Assembly (NCBI GenBank): GCA_004293365.1
Contig: RDYN01000019.1
Span: forward strand, 19,176 to 83,175
DNA: 64,000 nt
From: Oscillatoriales cyanobacterium
Lineage (GTDB): Bacteria > Cyanobacteriota > Cyanobacteriia > Cyanobacteriales > Microcoleaceae
Reading direction: 5' to 3'
How positions within the stretch are numbered: position 1 is the stretch's first letter; every line of letters starts with the position of its first letter. Below the pieces are notes generated by a model, which was not told where the DNA came from, made no database searches, and saw nothing but the letters and a program-made list of their open reading frames with translations. Both the position numbers and the translations under genes were made by a program. Below are positions 50,857-60,421 of this stretch, one piece after another.

Positions 50857-51930
50857 CTAACCCTGTTTCAGCCAGCGCTCGCGGTTACAGTCATAAATCT
50901 CCTGTAGGATTTGTTTGACGTTATATTTCATTTTCCAGTCAGGATAGTGGCTGGAAAATTTTGAATTGTCGCTAATCCACCAAATGTGATCGCCAATGCG
51001 ATTACCTTCTGCATATGTCCAATTAAATTTGCGTTCCGCAATTGCCTCGCACATCTGGATGGCTTCTAACATCGAACAGTTGCTGTATCTGCCTCCTCCT
51101 GTATTATAAACCTGGGCACTTCTAGGAGCTTTATAAAATTCATAAAAAGCCGAAATTAAATCTGCACTGTGAATGTTATCGCGGACTTGCTTGCCCTTGT
51201 AGCCAAACACGGTGTAGGGAGTTCCTGTCGCGGCGCACTTCATTAAATAGGCTAAAAATCCGTGCAATTGAGCTCCAGAATGATTGGGTCCAGTCAGACA
51301 GCCACCCCGAAAACAAGCCGTATTCATATTAAAATAACGACCGTATTCTTGAACTAAAACATCAGCGGATACCTTGGAAGCACCAAACAAACTGTGCAGG
51401 CACTGGTCGATCGACATATCTTCGCGAATCCCGCCTTCGTAAGTGTGACCTGGTTCAATTTCCCACCTGTGTTCTAATTCAACTAAAGGCAATTTGTTGG
51501 GCGTATCGCCGTATACTTTGTTGGTAGAAGTAAAAATGAAAACGGCATTGGGACAGTACAAGCGAGTTACTTCTAAAAGATTGAGAGTACCGTTAGCGTT
51601 GACGGTAAAATCTATTTTAGGAGCGCGGGCGGCCCAATCGTGGCTGGGTTGGGCTGCTGTGTGAATTACTAACTCGATCGACTCGCCGTACCGCTGAAAG
51701 ATATTGGTAATTGCTTCATAGTCGCGAATGTCCACATCTAAATGGTAATACTTTGTTCCCAGTGATTTTTCTAGTTGTTGGCGGTTCCAATTAGTAGAAC
51801 CGTCAGCACCAAAAAAGAACTGGCGCATATTGTTGTCGATGCCCACGATGTCGAAACCTTGTTTGGCAAAGAATTTACAGGCCTCAGATCCAATTAAACC
51901 CGCCGCTCCAGTAATGATTGCAACGCTCAC
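50857..51930 (-). CDS. NAD-dependent epimerase/dehydratase (CDP-paratose 2-epimerase-like)
   Basis: This 357-residue short-chain dehydrogenase has the Rossmann start [16 protein letters not shown] and the characteristic TSTNKVYGD seen in CDP-tyvelose (paratose) epimerases. The YxxxK catalytic motif reads LFGASK, so Phe takes the place of the usual Tyr; I recall the same in close relatives. It would make a nucleotide sugar for the exopolysaccharide. Spacing to the next gene is 120 bases and contains a duplicated piece of this gene. Confidence 0.8.
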   Translation of the reverse strand: MSVAIITGAAGLIGSEACKFFAKQGFDIVGIDNNMRQFFFGADGSTNWNRQQLEKSLGTKYYHLDVDIRDYEAITNIFQRYGESIELVIHTAAQPSHDWAARAPKIDFTVNANGTLNLLEVTRLYCPNAVFIFTSTNKVYGDTPNKLPLVELEHRWEIEPGHTYEGGIREDMSIDQCLHSLFGASKVSADVLVQEYGRYFNMNTACFRGGCLTGPNHSGAQLHGFLAYLMKCAATGTPYTVFGYKGKQVRDNIHSADLISAFYEFYKAPRSAQVYNTGGGRYSNCSMLEAIQMCEAIAERKFNWTYAEGNRIGDHIWWISDNSKFSSHYPDWKMKYNVKQILQEIYDCNRERWLKQG

Positions 51931-51988
51931 GCTTCACCGCCTAAAAAATATAGTTTTCTTTGTTTTGTGCGATCGCACAAATCAGAAT

Positions 51989-53218
51989 TCATCCTGATTT
52001 ACCCTGGAATACATTTTCGCACAATTCGGCAAAAAATTTACCTTTGAGCTCCCAATCATAGATTTCCCTGACGCGCTTTTGACCCGCTCGACCCAAGCGA
52101 TCTCGCAATTCACGATCGCGCGCTAAACACACTATAGCTTCTGCTAGACCTTTCACCGCACTTTTCGGATCGGTTGCCTTGACTTTAATGCCAGTTTCAG
52201 CAGTCACTTGAGTAGCCGGGCCGCCCAAATCCAAACAAATCGTCGGACGACCAACTCCCATCATTTCAGTGCATACAAAACCCCCCGAGTCATGTAAACT
52301 CGGATGGAGAAGAACGTGAGACTCCGCCATTTTTGAAAGAGTTTCATTGCGCGGTAAAGCTCCCCAAAAATGTACTTTATTTGCGAGTCCCAATTCTGTT
52401 ACCAAAGTTTCTAAACGCTGTCTTTCTGGGCCGTCTCCGACAATCCAATATTCGGATTGTTCCACCTTCGCCTCCGCAAATGCACGGAGTCCCAAGTGCA
52501 TCCCTTTCCAGTGTAATAGACGACCGACACTAATAAATCTAATTGGTCGATCGGGCGGGGTTGGAAATTTTTCTAGTTCCTCAATTTCCTGCTGCGATAA
52601 ACCGACTTGCGAGAAAATTTTCACATTTTTTGCTTTGAGAAATCGCAGTCGGGCGGCGGTTTCTTCGGTAGTTGCGAGCGCGATCGCACTGCGGCGCGCC
52701 GTCAGCCCCACAAACGGATCGCGTTCTCCTGCGCTCTGAGCCAATGCTCGCAGCGTTTCGTAAATTCTGCCCCGGCGGCTAAAATCTTGCCAAAAAGGCT
52801 TTGGTGCTGCTTCTGCACCCCCGACTGGCCCCCAAATAAAAGGATGCGGCAACAGCGCCAGGAAACTTGGTGACCAATGTTTAACATAAGTTACGTGGTG
52901 TACTATGTCAAAGCCGATCGAGCGATCGAGCTTTCGAGCGATAAAATAAGCCCAGATTTGCCACAAATAGTAGTGAAGTTGCAGCAATCCCTGTCTCCCC
53001 TTCCAATCTTCGCTCCACCCAAACGGATCGAAATAAACAAAGTGCAGGTTGGGCACGGGATTGCGTTCTAGTTCTGCTTCAATGTACGATCGACAAAACG
53101 TGCGAGTAAATACCCAACTTTCGTGATGTTTAGCAGATTGGATAACAGTATTCCATCCCACTCCCTCTTCAGATCCTAGATTTGGTTCGCAAGCAAAGGC
53201 AGATAATAGAATTTTCAT
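51989..53218 (-). CDS. Glycosyltransferase family 4
   Basis: This 409-residue protein has a GT-B fold. It begins MKILLSAFACEPNLGSEEGV and has the C-terminal donor-site region (SVGRLLHWKGMHLGLRAFAE, HPSLHDSGGFVCTEMMGVGR). The Met at 53218 was taken because upstream codons arise from heptamer and GGGCAT repeats. It is one of five glycosyltransferases in this cluster and is cytoplasmic or membrane-associated. Confidence 0.87.
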   Translation of the reverse strand: MKILLSAFACEPNLGSEEGVGWNTVIQSAKHHESWVFTRTFCRSYIEAELERNPVPNLHFVYFDPFGWSEDWKGRQGLLQLHYYLWQIWAYFIARKLDRSIGFDIVHHVTYVKHWSPSFLALLPHPFIWGPVGGAEAAPKPFWQDFSRRGRIYETLRALAQSAGERDPFVGLTARRSAIALATTEETAARLRFLKAKNVKIFSQVGLSQQEIEELEKFPTPPDRPIRFISVGRLLHWKGMHLGLRAFAEAKVEQSEYWIVGDGPERQRLETLVTELGLANKVHFWGALPRNETLSKMAESHVLLHPSLHDSGGFVCTEMMGVGRPTICLDLGGPATQVTAETGIKVKATDPKSAVKGLAEAIVCLARDRELRDRLGRAGQKRVREIYDWELKGKFFAELCENVFQGKSG

Positions 53219-53357
53219 CGGTAATGGGGAATTGGTAATTGGGCATCGGCCAAAGAGGGCATTGGGCATTGGGCATTGTAGATAGAATCGGGAAGTTATT
53301 GGTAATAAATAACCAATAACCAATAACCAATAACCAATAACTAATAACTAACAACTG
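53219..53357. repeat. GGGCATT and AACCAAT heptamer repeats
   Basis: GGGCATT-type units and AACCAATA (53309-53351) fill the gap between two genes of the polysaccharide cluster. They make a false N-terminus of the downstream gene. Confidence 0.85.
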
Positions 53358-54524
53358 TCAACCGTCAACTGACTTCATCAAAAAAGATGTAACCTCGACA
53401 TAAGCTTTAGCTGCTGTTTCAGGATTTTTTTGAGAAATTAGCTGTCGCGAACACTCTCCCATCGATTCAATCAAATCAGGACGATCGATAAAAATTCGCA
53501 TTTTTTCCGACAACTCCTCAGCATTGCTCGGATCGAAAATATAACCATTTTTCCCTTCCACAACTAACTCGCAGGAAGCAGCACCGTTAGAACACAATAT
53601 CGGTTTTCCAAACACCATCGCTTCCGGTACAACCATTCCCCAAACATCCTCAAAAGTCGGAAATACAAAAATATCAGCTTGCTGAAAATAAGCTCCCAAA
53701 CTTTGATAATCAACCCATCCGACCCAATTTACTTGCTCCGGGAAATCTTGCTCTTTAACAAAAGCTTCCAACTCATCCTGCTGGTCGCCCTTACCAACAA
53801 TTAATAAAGTATAATCAGAATATCCTTGCTTTTTGAGGATCGCACAAGCTTCTAACAGCGTCTTAATTCCTTTTCGAGCTGTAATCCGTCCCACATATAA
53901 AAAAACTGGCTGTTTGACATCTAAATTTAGGGGCTTGGTTGTGGCCAAAGGTTTCAGCAGCGTTTCGGGATCGGGAACTAAATAAGTCCTCGTAAAAACT
54001 TGCTCTTGGGGTGCATGGAGAACTTCCACCAAATATTTTTTCCCGGCTTGGCTGTTAGAAACAAAAGCATCGGCAAACTTAGCTAAAATGCGTCTGGCGA
54101 ATGTCCGAAAACTCGAATCTCGAAAATCGGTGTTTGGAGAACTACCGTCATAAATAATTGCAACTCGCCATTGACAAAAAGGCTTGAGCAGAATTACCAA
54201 GACAGTCCACAAAGAAAAAGCTTGAGGAAAAACTACTTGTGGCCTAAATTTGAGCAAGTGACCGATGATGCTAGGCGACACTGCGATGAAACCGCGATCG
54301 TATCCTGTTTCTATCTTTTCTGTCTCGACAAATTTAGTCTCCCCTACCAACTTAATTGCTGATGCTCCCGGTAGCGTCGGATCGAACCCTGACCAAACTC
54401 GACCAGTATAAAACACAGTATTTTTATATACTTTTGTAAATTCTCTCAATACAGGCTGCCAATAGGCGCCCAATTCTACTTCTGGAACCAGCCAAGCGAC
54501 GCGCAAATCATCTGAATCGACCAT
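53358..54524 (-). CDS. Glycosyltransferase family 4
   Basis: The 388-residue GT-B enzyme has a typical donor domain with FLYVGRITARKGIKTLLEAC and FPTFEDVWGMVVPEAMVFGK. The start at 54524 follows AAGGTG; a GTG in frame nine bases upstream is the alternative. The gene begins one base after the stop of the previous gene on this strand, so they are coupled. Confidence 0.87.
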   Translation of the reverse strand: MVDSDDLRVAWLVPEVELGAYWQPVLREFTKVYKNTVFYTGRVWSGFDPTLPGASAIKLVGETKFVETEKIETGYDRGFIAVSPSIIGHLLKFRPQVVFPQAFSLWTVLVILLKPFCQWRVAIIYDGSSPNTDFRDSSFRTFARRILAKFADAFVSNSQAGKKYLVEVLHAPQEQVFTRTYLVPDPETLLKPLATTKPLNLDVKQPVFLYVGRITARKGIKTLLEACAILKKQGYSDYTLLIVGKGDQQDELEAFVKEQDFPEQVNWVGWVDYQSLGAYFQQADIFVFPTFEDVWGMVVPEAMVFGKPILCSNGAASCELVVEGKNGYIFDPSNAEELSEKMRIFIDRPDLIESMGECSRQLISQKNPETAAKAYVEVTSFLMKSVDG

Positions 54525-54525
54525 G

Positions 54526-55434
54526 CTATTCACCTTGGGTTTTGTTTTTAGTGAATCCCAGCTTGCTCAAAACTGAAAACCAAACTAGCCTTCTGTAAGG
54601 TAGCAACCAATACACTGGCCAGAACAAACCACCGTGACGCCGAGCAAAAACTTTCCACTCTTCCCAGGGCTGAAGGGTAGCATCTTTAAAAGCTAAACCC
54701 TTGGGTTGGTTCATTTTTTCCAAGCCCTCACTCATGTTTGTCGCCGCTATTGTTGTTGACTGCGGATTGGGAGAACAGGTTCCTTGATAGCCTGGAGCTA
54801 TCCAAACTGTACAGCCTTTTTGTCGGGCACGCAGGCCGTATTCCCAATCTGATAGATAATGAATAAAGGCTGGATCGAGATTGCCAACCAGTTCAACCAC
54901 GCTGCGGGGAATTAACACGCAGTTACCATTCATGCTGTCACAAGGCTGAGCTGCTTTTGTAGGTTTGAGGAAGCGAAATTTAAAGGGAAGCAATGGGGTA
55001 ATTTTGACTATGCCGCCGTAAGTAAAATCACCGGTTTCTGGATCGCGAGTAGAGCCGGCAACGATCGCCTTTTTTTCTCCTTTTTTAATTAGCTCGCTAC
55101 TGGTTGTCAGCAGGTCGTTGAAAGCTTCTGGTTCGAGTACGGTGTCGTCGTTGAGCCAGACATAGTAGTCTGGATCGTCTTTCATGGCTTCGGTGAAAGC
55201 AACCCGCATTCCTCCATTCCAAAATAAGTTACCATCTCCCGAAAAAATCTTGACTTGAGGGTATGTTTGCTGTACTGCTTCGGCTGTGCCATCAGTGCTG
55301 CCGTCATCTACCAGATAAGCATTGAGTGCAATTTCACTTGTTAATTTTTGGTTAAACAGCGACTCTAGAGTGGCCAAAGTCTTTAACTTGCGGTTATGGC
55401 AAGTCATCAGGACTGCTATGCTTATCTGCTCCAT
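54526..55434 (-). CDS. Glycosyltransferase family 2
   Basis: The 302-residue GT-A enzyme begins ISIAVLMTCHNRKLKTLATL. It has the DDGSTDGT motif near residue 43 and the metal-binding YYVWLNDDTVLEP near residue 90. It likely adds a sugar such as rhamnose or galactofuranose to the repeat unit. It is tightly linked to the next gene on the strand. A 288-base gap without recognised structure precedes it. Confidence 0.88.
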   Translation of the reverse strand: MEQISIAVLMTCHNRKLKTLATLESLFNQKLTSEIALNAYLVDDGSTDGTAEAVQQTYPQVKIFSGDGNLFWNGGMRVAFTEAMKDDPDYYVWLNDDTVLEPEAFNDLLTTSSELIKKGEKKAIVAGSTRDPETGDFTYGGIVKITPLLPFKFRFLKPTKAAQPCDSMNGNCVLIPRSVVELVGNLDPAFIHYLSDWEYGLRARQKGCTVWIAPGYQGTCSPNPQSTTIAATNMSEGLEKMNQPKGLAFKDATLQPWEEWKVFARRHGGLFWPVYWLLPYRRLVWFSVLSKLGFTKNKTQGE

Positions 55435-55722
55435 CTATATCAAATATTGGACTGTTTGTGCAAAATTGGTATAAAACTGTCCTCGGGCGATCGACAATGC
55501 CGATCGCAGGCGAGTCCTATTCAATTATTAACTTAATCTGTCGCAAGTATCAAGATATTTAGTCGATCGTTTATTTTTTGATTTGCCAGCTTTGCCCCGA
55601 CGATAATTGCCTGAGGGGGTGATTGTAGCAATCAACACGTCGGCTGTCCGAAAATATACTAATAAACACCGAAAAATCGGCATTATAAATACCCTACAAG
55701 TTTTACATTTAATCAGTTTTAC
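55435..55722. other. Intergenic region, nothing recognised
   Basis: 288 bases lie between two glycosyltransferase genes. A short CCGA-AAAA-TCGG hairpin near 55668-55679 is the only notable structure. Confidence 0.5.
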
Positions 55723-56973
55723 TTACTTAGGAGTTTGGCAAACTTCTTGATAAAGATTTTGATACTCGCGAGCTTGCACTTCTAAGGTAAACTTGGCTTC
55801 AACTTTCTCTCGTGCTAGGCGACAAAGCTTTTGATGCCGCTCAGAATCTTCTAGCACCCAAGCAATCCCTCGCGCTAAATCCTCGGTATCATAGGGTTGG
55901 GCTAAATAACCATTGTACTGGCGATCGACAATATCCTTTAATCCCGTCACATCAAAGGCCACCACCGGCGTACCGCAAGCCATGGCTTCCGATGCCGTCT
56001 GCCCAAAAGCTTCGTACCGCGACGGGACAACCATCACATCCGCCGCTGCATAAACCTGTGACAAAGTAGTATCATCCAACCTGCCTAAATAATGAGTTTT
56101 GAAACCAACATCGATCGGGCTTTCAGGCTCAGAACACCCAAAAACCAACAGTTCAATCTTATCTTGCCAACCCGACTGACTGAGGCTTTGCAAAGCCGGA
56201 ACCAGCAACGGAAACCCCTTCCAGCGATCGCCCGTACCCTGCATAGCCCCAAACAACACCAACTGTTTATCTTGAGGCAAATTCAAACTATCCCTCACCT
56301 GCGGGCGGTTCAGCGGCTTGTAGAGTTCAGCATCAAGGCCGTTAGCAATTACCTTAACTGGATATTTTCCCAACAAAGAACTAGATTTCGCGCATTCAGC
56401 CAACCAATGACTCGGAGTTACCAAAGTCAGATCCAAATTTTGCCAAGCTTCAGCTTTGCGCTGCCAAATCCAACGAGAAATATCAGCATCCTTAGTGCTG
56501 TGAAGTTGCGGACAAGCACCGCAAGCATCTAGATAGCGATCGCAACTTTCACTGTAGTGACACCCACCCGTAAACGCCCACATATCGTGCAGCGTCCAAA
56601 CCACCGGTTTATTAAACTTAGCCAAGGTTTCAATCTGCATATAACCTTCACAAACCCAGTGCAAATTGATCGCATCAGGGTTGATTTTCGCAACTTCCGA
56701 TGCCAGGGAATCAGGAACCCATTGCGGCGAAAAAATTACCTCACCTAGTTTGGGATAAACTTTTAACGGCAATCTATTTAATTTAGCTCGGAAACTCTTA
56801 AACTTTTCTCCTAATTTTGTCGGGATTAACCCCACACTTTCATCATTACTAGACTTGTAATTAACCAACATTTGGGAATTTACCCCCACACTCTGCAATC
56901 CCTGGTGCAGGCGATAAGTTGCCCTCGCCGCACCACCTTTAAGATCGTAATTACTCACCAGCAAAACTTTCAT
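55723..56973 (-). CDS. Glycosyltransferase family 4
   Basis: The 416-residue GT-B protein has an N-terminal MKVLLVSNYDLKGGAARATY and LHWVCEGYMQIETLAKF, where a conserved WTLHDMWAFTGGCHYSESCD region marks a subgroup. The C-terminal domain has VPSRYEAFGQTASEAMACGT. The acceptor part is rich in Cys (CDRYLDACGACPQL), as in relatives that act on cell-surface glycans. Met at 56973 was preferred over one 12 codons upstream. Confidence 0.88.
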   Translation of the reverse strand: MKVLLVSNYDLKGGAARATYRLHQGLQSVGVNSQMLVNYKSSNDESVGLIPTKLGEKFKSFRAKLNRLPLKVYPKLGEVIFSPQWVPDSLASEVAKINPDAINLHWVCEGYMQIETLAKFNKPVVWTLHDMWAFTGGCHYSESCDRYLDACGACPQLHSTKDADISRWIWQRKAEAWQNLDLTLVTPSHWLAECAKSSSLLGKYPVKVIANGLDAELYKPLNRPQVRDSLNLPQDKQLVLFGAMQGTGDRWKGFPLLVPALQSLSQSGWQDKIELLVFGCSEPESPIDVGFKTHYLGRLDDTTLSQVYAAADVMVVPSRYEAFGQTASEAMACGTPVVAFDVTGLKDIVDRQYNGYLAQPYDTEDLARGIAWVLEDSERHQKLCRLAREKVEAKFTLEVQAREYQNLYQEVCQTPK

Positions 56974-57146
56974 CAAAACATCCTCATTATCAAATCCCTC
57001 CGTTTGCACCCCAATTATTCATCTGTCCTCTTCTCTTCCTCTGCGCCCTCTGCGCCCTCTGCGGTTAAATCCTTCATAAAAATCCCAAACCAAATACCCA
57101 AATCCCCAACTCATTCAAAAAGTAGGATATCTAAAAAACAGCATTT

Positions 57147-58073
57147 TTACTTTTTCAAGAATTCTTTAATTTTGCGCTGAACTTTCTTGACCAATTTAGG
57201 ATCGTAATCATATAAACTCTCTTGAGTGAAGCGATCCGCTTGGGCGTCCCGAATCACAAACGGAGGATGTTTTAGAGGAAAGGCGATCGGTTCAACAGAC
57301 ATATTGTTGTAGGGACTATTGATATCATCCGTGTGAGTCCCCCCCGTTCCGTGTCCGATATTTGCAGCTAAATTGACATTAGACAAAATATTCAAACCAT
57401 TTTGAATAAAACTCGCAAATGTCCACTGAAAATCCCAAGTATCAATAGCTTTGTCGTAACACAACTGACAAGTTTTAGTCCAGATTTTTGCAGCATGAGC
57501 ATCTTCAAATACATCCATCAAAAAATTGCCATCTCGAACCGACGGCCACAGCTTCATATCTATATCGTAGTGTCGCCAAGCACGCCTCCAACTCGCCCAA
57601 CTCCAGCAATGAGTGTACCGAGAAAAGTAGTAGCTACAATCAGTTCGCTGCTTCCCAAACTGCACGTTTTGACCAGATATCGACATAATTCGTTCGTCGT
57701 ATCGGTAGCGTTCTAGCAACTCTTCGGCAAAGTAGAAAAATGTACGATCGGGCAAACAATCATCCTCAATAATAATCGCCTCTTCCACCGTATCAAACAC
57801 CCAATCTAGCCCGCTAGAAACTCGCTGGCGACAGCCCAAATTAGTCTCAGCATAATTCTGCAAAACTTCGCATTCCCAATCCACCTGCTCAATAATCGCG
57901 CGAGCCGCAGCGCATTGCCTGTCTTCTCCCGGCTTGTCCGGCCGCGGCCCGTCAGCAACTACTAACAATTTTGACGGCTTGACTTTGCGAATTTCTGCGA
58001 ATACTCTCTGAGTTTCTTCAGGACGTTTGAAAATAATAAATGCGACGGGGGTTTTTAACGGTAGATCGAACAT
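57147..58073 (-). CDS. GT2-like sugar transferase (HlpA-like)
   Basis: The 308-residue protein begins PVAFIIFKRPEETQRVFAEI and has the GT-A metal motif in EEAIIIEDDCLPDRTFF. CWSWASWRRAWRHYD and the TWDFQWTFASFIQNG region are conserved in a family of putative sugar transferases near exopolysaccharide genes. It is probably cytosolic. The gap before the previous gene (56974-57146) holds only CTCTGCGCC repeats. Confidence 0.78.
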   Translation of the reverse strand: MFDLPLKTPVAFIIFKRPEETQRVFAEIRKVKPSKLLVVADGPRPDKPGEDRQCAAARAIIEQVDWECEVLQNYAETNLGCRQRVSSGLDWVFDTVEEAIIIEDDCLPDRTFFYFAEELLERYRYDERIMSISGQNVQFGKQRTDCSYYFSRYTHCWSWASWRRAWRHYDIDMKLWPSVRDGNFLMDVFEDAHAAKIWTKTCQLCYDKAIDTWDFQWTFASFIQNGLNILSNVNLAANIGHGTGGTHTDDINSPYNNMSVEPIAFPLKHPPFVIRDAQADRFTQESLYDYDPKLVKKVQRKIKEFLKK

Positions 58074-58091
58074 TTACACAACTCCACTCTG

Positions 58092-59153
58092 CTAATTGCT
58101 GACAACACTTGTGACTTTCGACAATCTCCTTTTTAGGCCAGAAATTTTATTGTCAAATACATCCAAAACAATCTTAGGAATATTGCGTTTTGGTATTCCT
58201 ACATAACCCGCAACATATTTAGTAAACTGCTCTCCTAGAGGCACATTCCAAAAATCTGATTGGGGATTAGCCACTTGGCTAAACAGTCGCTTAATTCCGT
58301 AGCCTTTTTCGGCTGGCAAATGCCACACATCCATTTTGAAATCAGCCTCAGTTGCCGTACAAAGTATCGGCGATGTCCACACTCGATTAAAGTAAGCATT
58401 GCCGCTGCTGCGAGCATATCCCAGCTTGTTGTAAATGTAGGTGAGCATCTGCTCTTCTGTATTTAATTTGGTCTTTCCTTCGGCAAATCTTTGCAAGCAA
58501 GTTTTCCAGATCGAGTCTACTTCGTCGGACAGTATTTTAATGTGTTTGCCACTTCCTACGATAAATTCTGCACCAAAATACTTGGGAGGCTCATCTACTT
58601 TATAGCCTAATTCCTCATAAATATTCTGCATTTCTAGCCTGGTTAAACCGCTGATTTTTTTGTCTTCCGGTTCGTACAAATCGTAGGTTGCCAAACCTTG
58701 TTTTTCAATATCGGCAATTATGCGATCGGCGGAGTTTACCCACACGCAGTCAGAGTCTAAAGCGATACAGCGATCGTTTAACTCTGAATTATTTTTCAAA
58801 TATTGAATAATGTCAAACTTAAAAAACGTACTTCTGAAGGCGGGGTAGTATTCCATTGGTGGCTGATAGGTAAATGGAATCTGGACAACTTTAACTCCGA
58901 TTTTCTTGAAAAACTCAACGGTGTTAAAGCTTTCAATATTTGGAATGCGATCGGCATTTGTAAATAAGATATGCTGAGCTTCCGGGTTATTTCTAACACT
59001 AGAAGCAAAATATACCACCGCACATCGCCAGTAAACTAATTGAAATTTTTCCGAAGAAGATTTAGCATCCGATCCTTGGGGATATTTACTTTCCTGACCT
59101 TCTTCATCGCAGCACATTCCAGTAACTATGTAAACAGAACCGCTGTCATTCAT
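58092..59153 (-). CDS. Putative glycosyltransferase of unknown family
   Basis: The 353-residue protein is not assigned to a family. The order SVYIVTGMCCDEEG, FTNADRIPNIESFN and ALDSDCVWV (a DxD-type motif near residue 133) resembles GT-A enzymes that take a nucleotide sugar. The remainder, with FGAEFIVGSGKHIKILS, is compatible with a donor pocket. It sits inside the polysaccharide operon, which supports the role. No signal or membrane segment is present. Confidence 0.55.
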   Translation of the reverse strand: MNDSGSVYIVTGMCCDEEGQESKYPQGSDAKSSSEKFQLVYWRCAVVYFASSVRNNPEAQHILFTNADRIPNIESFNTVEFFKKIGVKVVQIPFTYQPPMEYYPAFRSTFFKFDIIQYLKNNSELNDRCIALDSDCVWVNSADRIIADIEKQGLATYDLYEPEDKKISGLTRLEMQNIYEELGYKVDEPPKYFGAEFIVGSGKHIKILSDEVDSIWKTCLQRFAEGKTKLNTEEQMLTYIYNKLGYARSSGNAYFNRVWTSPILCTATEADFKMDVWHLPAEKGYGIKRLFSQVANPQSDFWNVPLGEQFTKYVAGYVGIPKRNIPKIVLDVFDNKISGLKRRLSKVTSVVSN

Positions 59154-59191
59154 GGTGTATATCTCCTGTTATATTTAAAGTTTGGAGTCAA

Positions 59192-60421
59192 TTAAAGCCG
59201 TGAAGCGAAGCTATCCCGTTCCCCGAAGGGTAGGGAATCGCCCGTCATGTGAAAATAGAAATCGGAGCGCTTGATAATCATTTCAGAACCAATATGTGCT
59301 AAGTTTTTCAAGCTAGTCGCCAGCGGCAGATAGCGATAGCGAAACGAAGACAGTCTGGGGTCTATTTCTTGATATAAAATATCTTGAGCAAAATTGCCCC
59401 ACCTTTCATCGATCATATCGATCGTCATACCAGCGTGTCCCGAAGGCAGCAACATATTGGAACCGTGAATCCCAATCACCAAGCGACTCTCTGAATAAAC
59501 TTGACACATTTGCCTCTCAGTTTTTTCATCGAACTTATCCACTCTGAAATCTTCTACCCACTCTGGAAAGCTAGTGTTTTTGCCTAAACCTGCAACTGCA
59601 AACTTAGCTTGCGGGAGCAACTTTCGCATTTTCGCAAACAACCTCCGCACTTTCCAATTTTGAATACTTAAAGGAATTTGCAGCAAGTTGAGTTTTCGGA
59701 AAATTTTGACAAGCAAATGCCGGCACCACAGCCGATCTTCCCGCCAAACAAAAGTAATTTTGTATTCTTCTTTGTCAAAATCGTGTTTGGGAACCCCTGT
59801 AAATTTACTAATATCAAATTGACTGGGGTGAGAATAGGCTTCACTGATGTAAACTTCATCGAAACGTTCTAACTGTTTGTTGACAAAATCGCCAAAACAG
59901 GGATAGTAACATTGACCATTTTTCAGAGATATAGGTACTGTCCATACTTCTGCCACTCCTTCGGGAACCATCCACCTCATAAATTTTTGGACAATGACAA
60001 TCAAACCAAGTTCTGGGTGAGATTCTAAATGCCTCTGTGCGTTGAGCAACTTTAAAAGGCTGTGTCCGTAAAGATAATCAATGCAGTTTAATACGATCGC
60101 CCGATCGCAAGATTTGAATATTTCTTGAGAAATTTCCAGGTGTTCGTTTTGAGGATTTTGCAGAGATTTGAGCAAGGGTTTTGCTAAAAATTCTTCCGCA
60201 TAGTTGTCATCACTAAAAGTTGTTCCTTCAGCTAAGTTAATGCTGTAAGCAGTTTTAGCCGCGTGGCCAATTCTCAACTCGTCAATGATTTCGCCGCCTG
60301 CGGGAGACTCAGACACAACACAGATGCGGGAACCTTGCCACAATACTTTGACAGGTTTGAGTAGTTGCCCAGAAGAGGGACAGTGCGATCGGTGTTGCAG
60401 CTTGGGTTTAATTTCAATCAT
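59192..60421 (-). CDS. GT61-like or unknown glycosyltransferase
   Basis: The 409-residue protein has a C-terminal half with SRLVIGIHGSNMLLPSGHAG, reminiscent of the GIHGA motif of GT61-type enzymes, and KFAVAGLGKNTSFPEWVEDF before it. The N-terminal half is unlike known families. It overlaps the flippase gene by ATGA, so the two are coupled. The last dozen codons (PFGERDSFASRL) look like a dispersed repeat (CCGTTCCCCGAAGGGTAGGG), another case of a gene ending in repeat DNA. Confidence 0.6.
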   Translation of the reverse strand: MIEIKPKLQHRSHCPSSGQLLKPVKVLWQGSRICVVSESPAGGEIIDELRIGHAAKTAYSINLAEGTTFSDDNYAEEFLAKPLLKSLQNPQNEHLEISQEIFKSCDRAIVLNCIDYLYGHSLLKLLNAQRHLESHPELGLIVIVQKFMRWMVPEGVAEVWTVPISLKNGQCYYPCFGDFVNKQLERFDEVYISEAYSHPSQFDISKFTGVPKHDFDKEEYKITFVWREDRLWCRHLLVKIFRKLNLLQIPLSIQNWKVRRLFAKMRKLLPQAKFAVAGLGKNTSFPEWVEDFRVDKFDEKTERQMCQVYSESRLVIGIHGSNMLLPSGHAGMTIDMIDERWGNFAQDILYQEIDPRLSSFRYRYLPLATSLKNLAHIGSEMIIKRSDFYFHMTGDSLPFGERDSFASRL

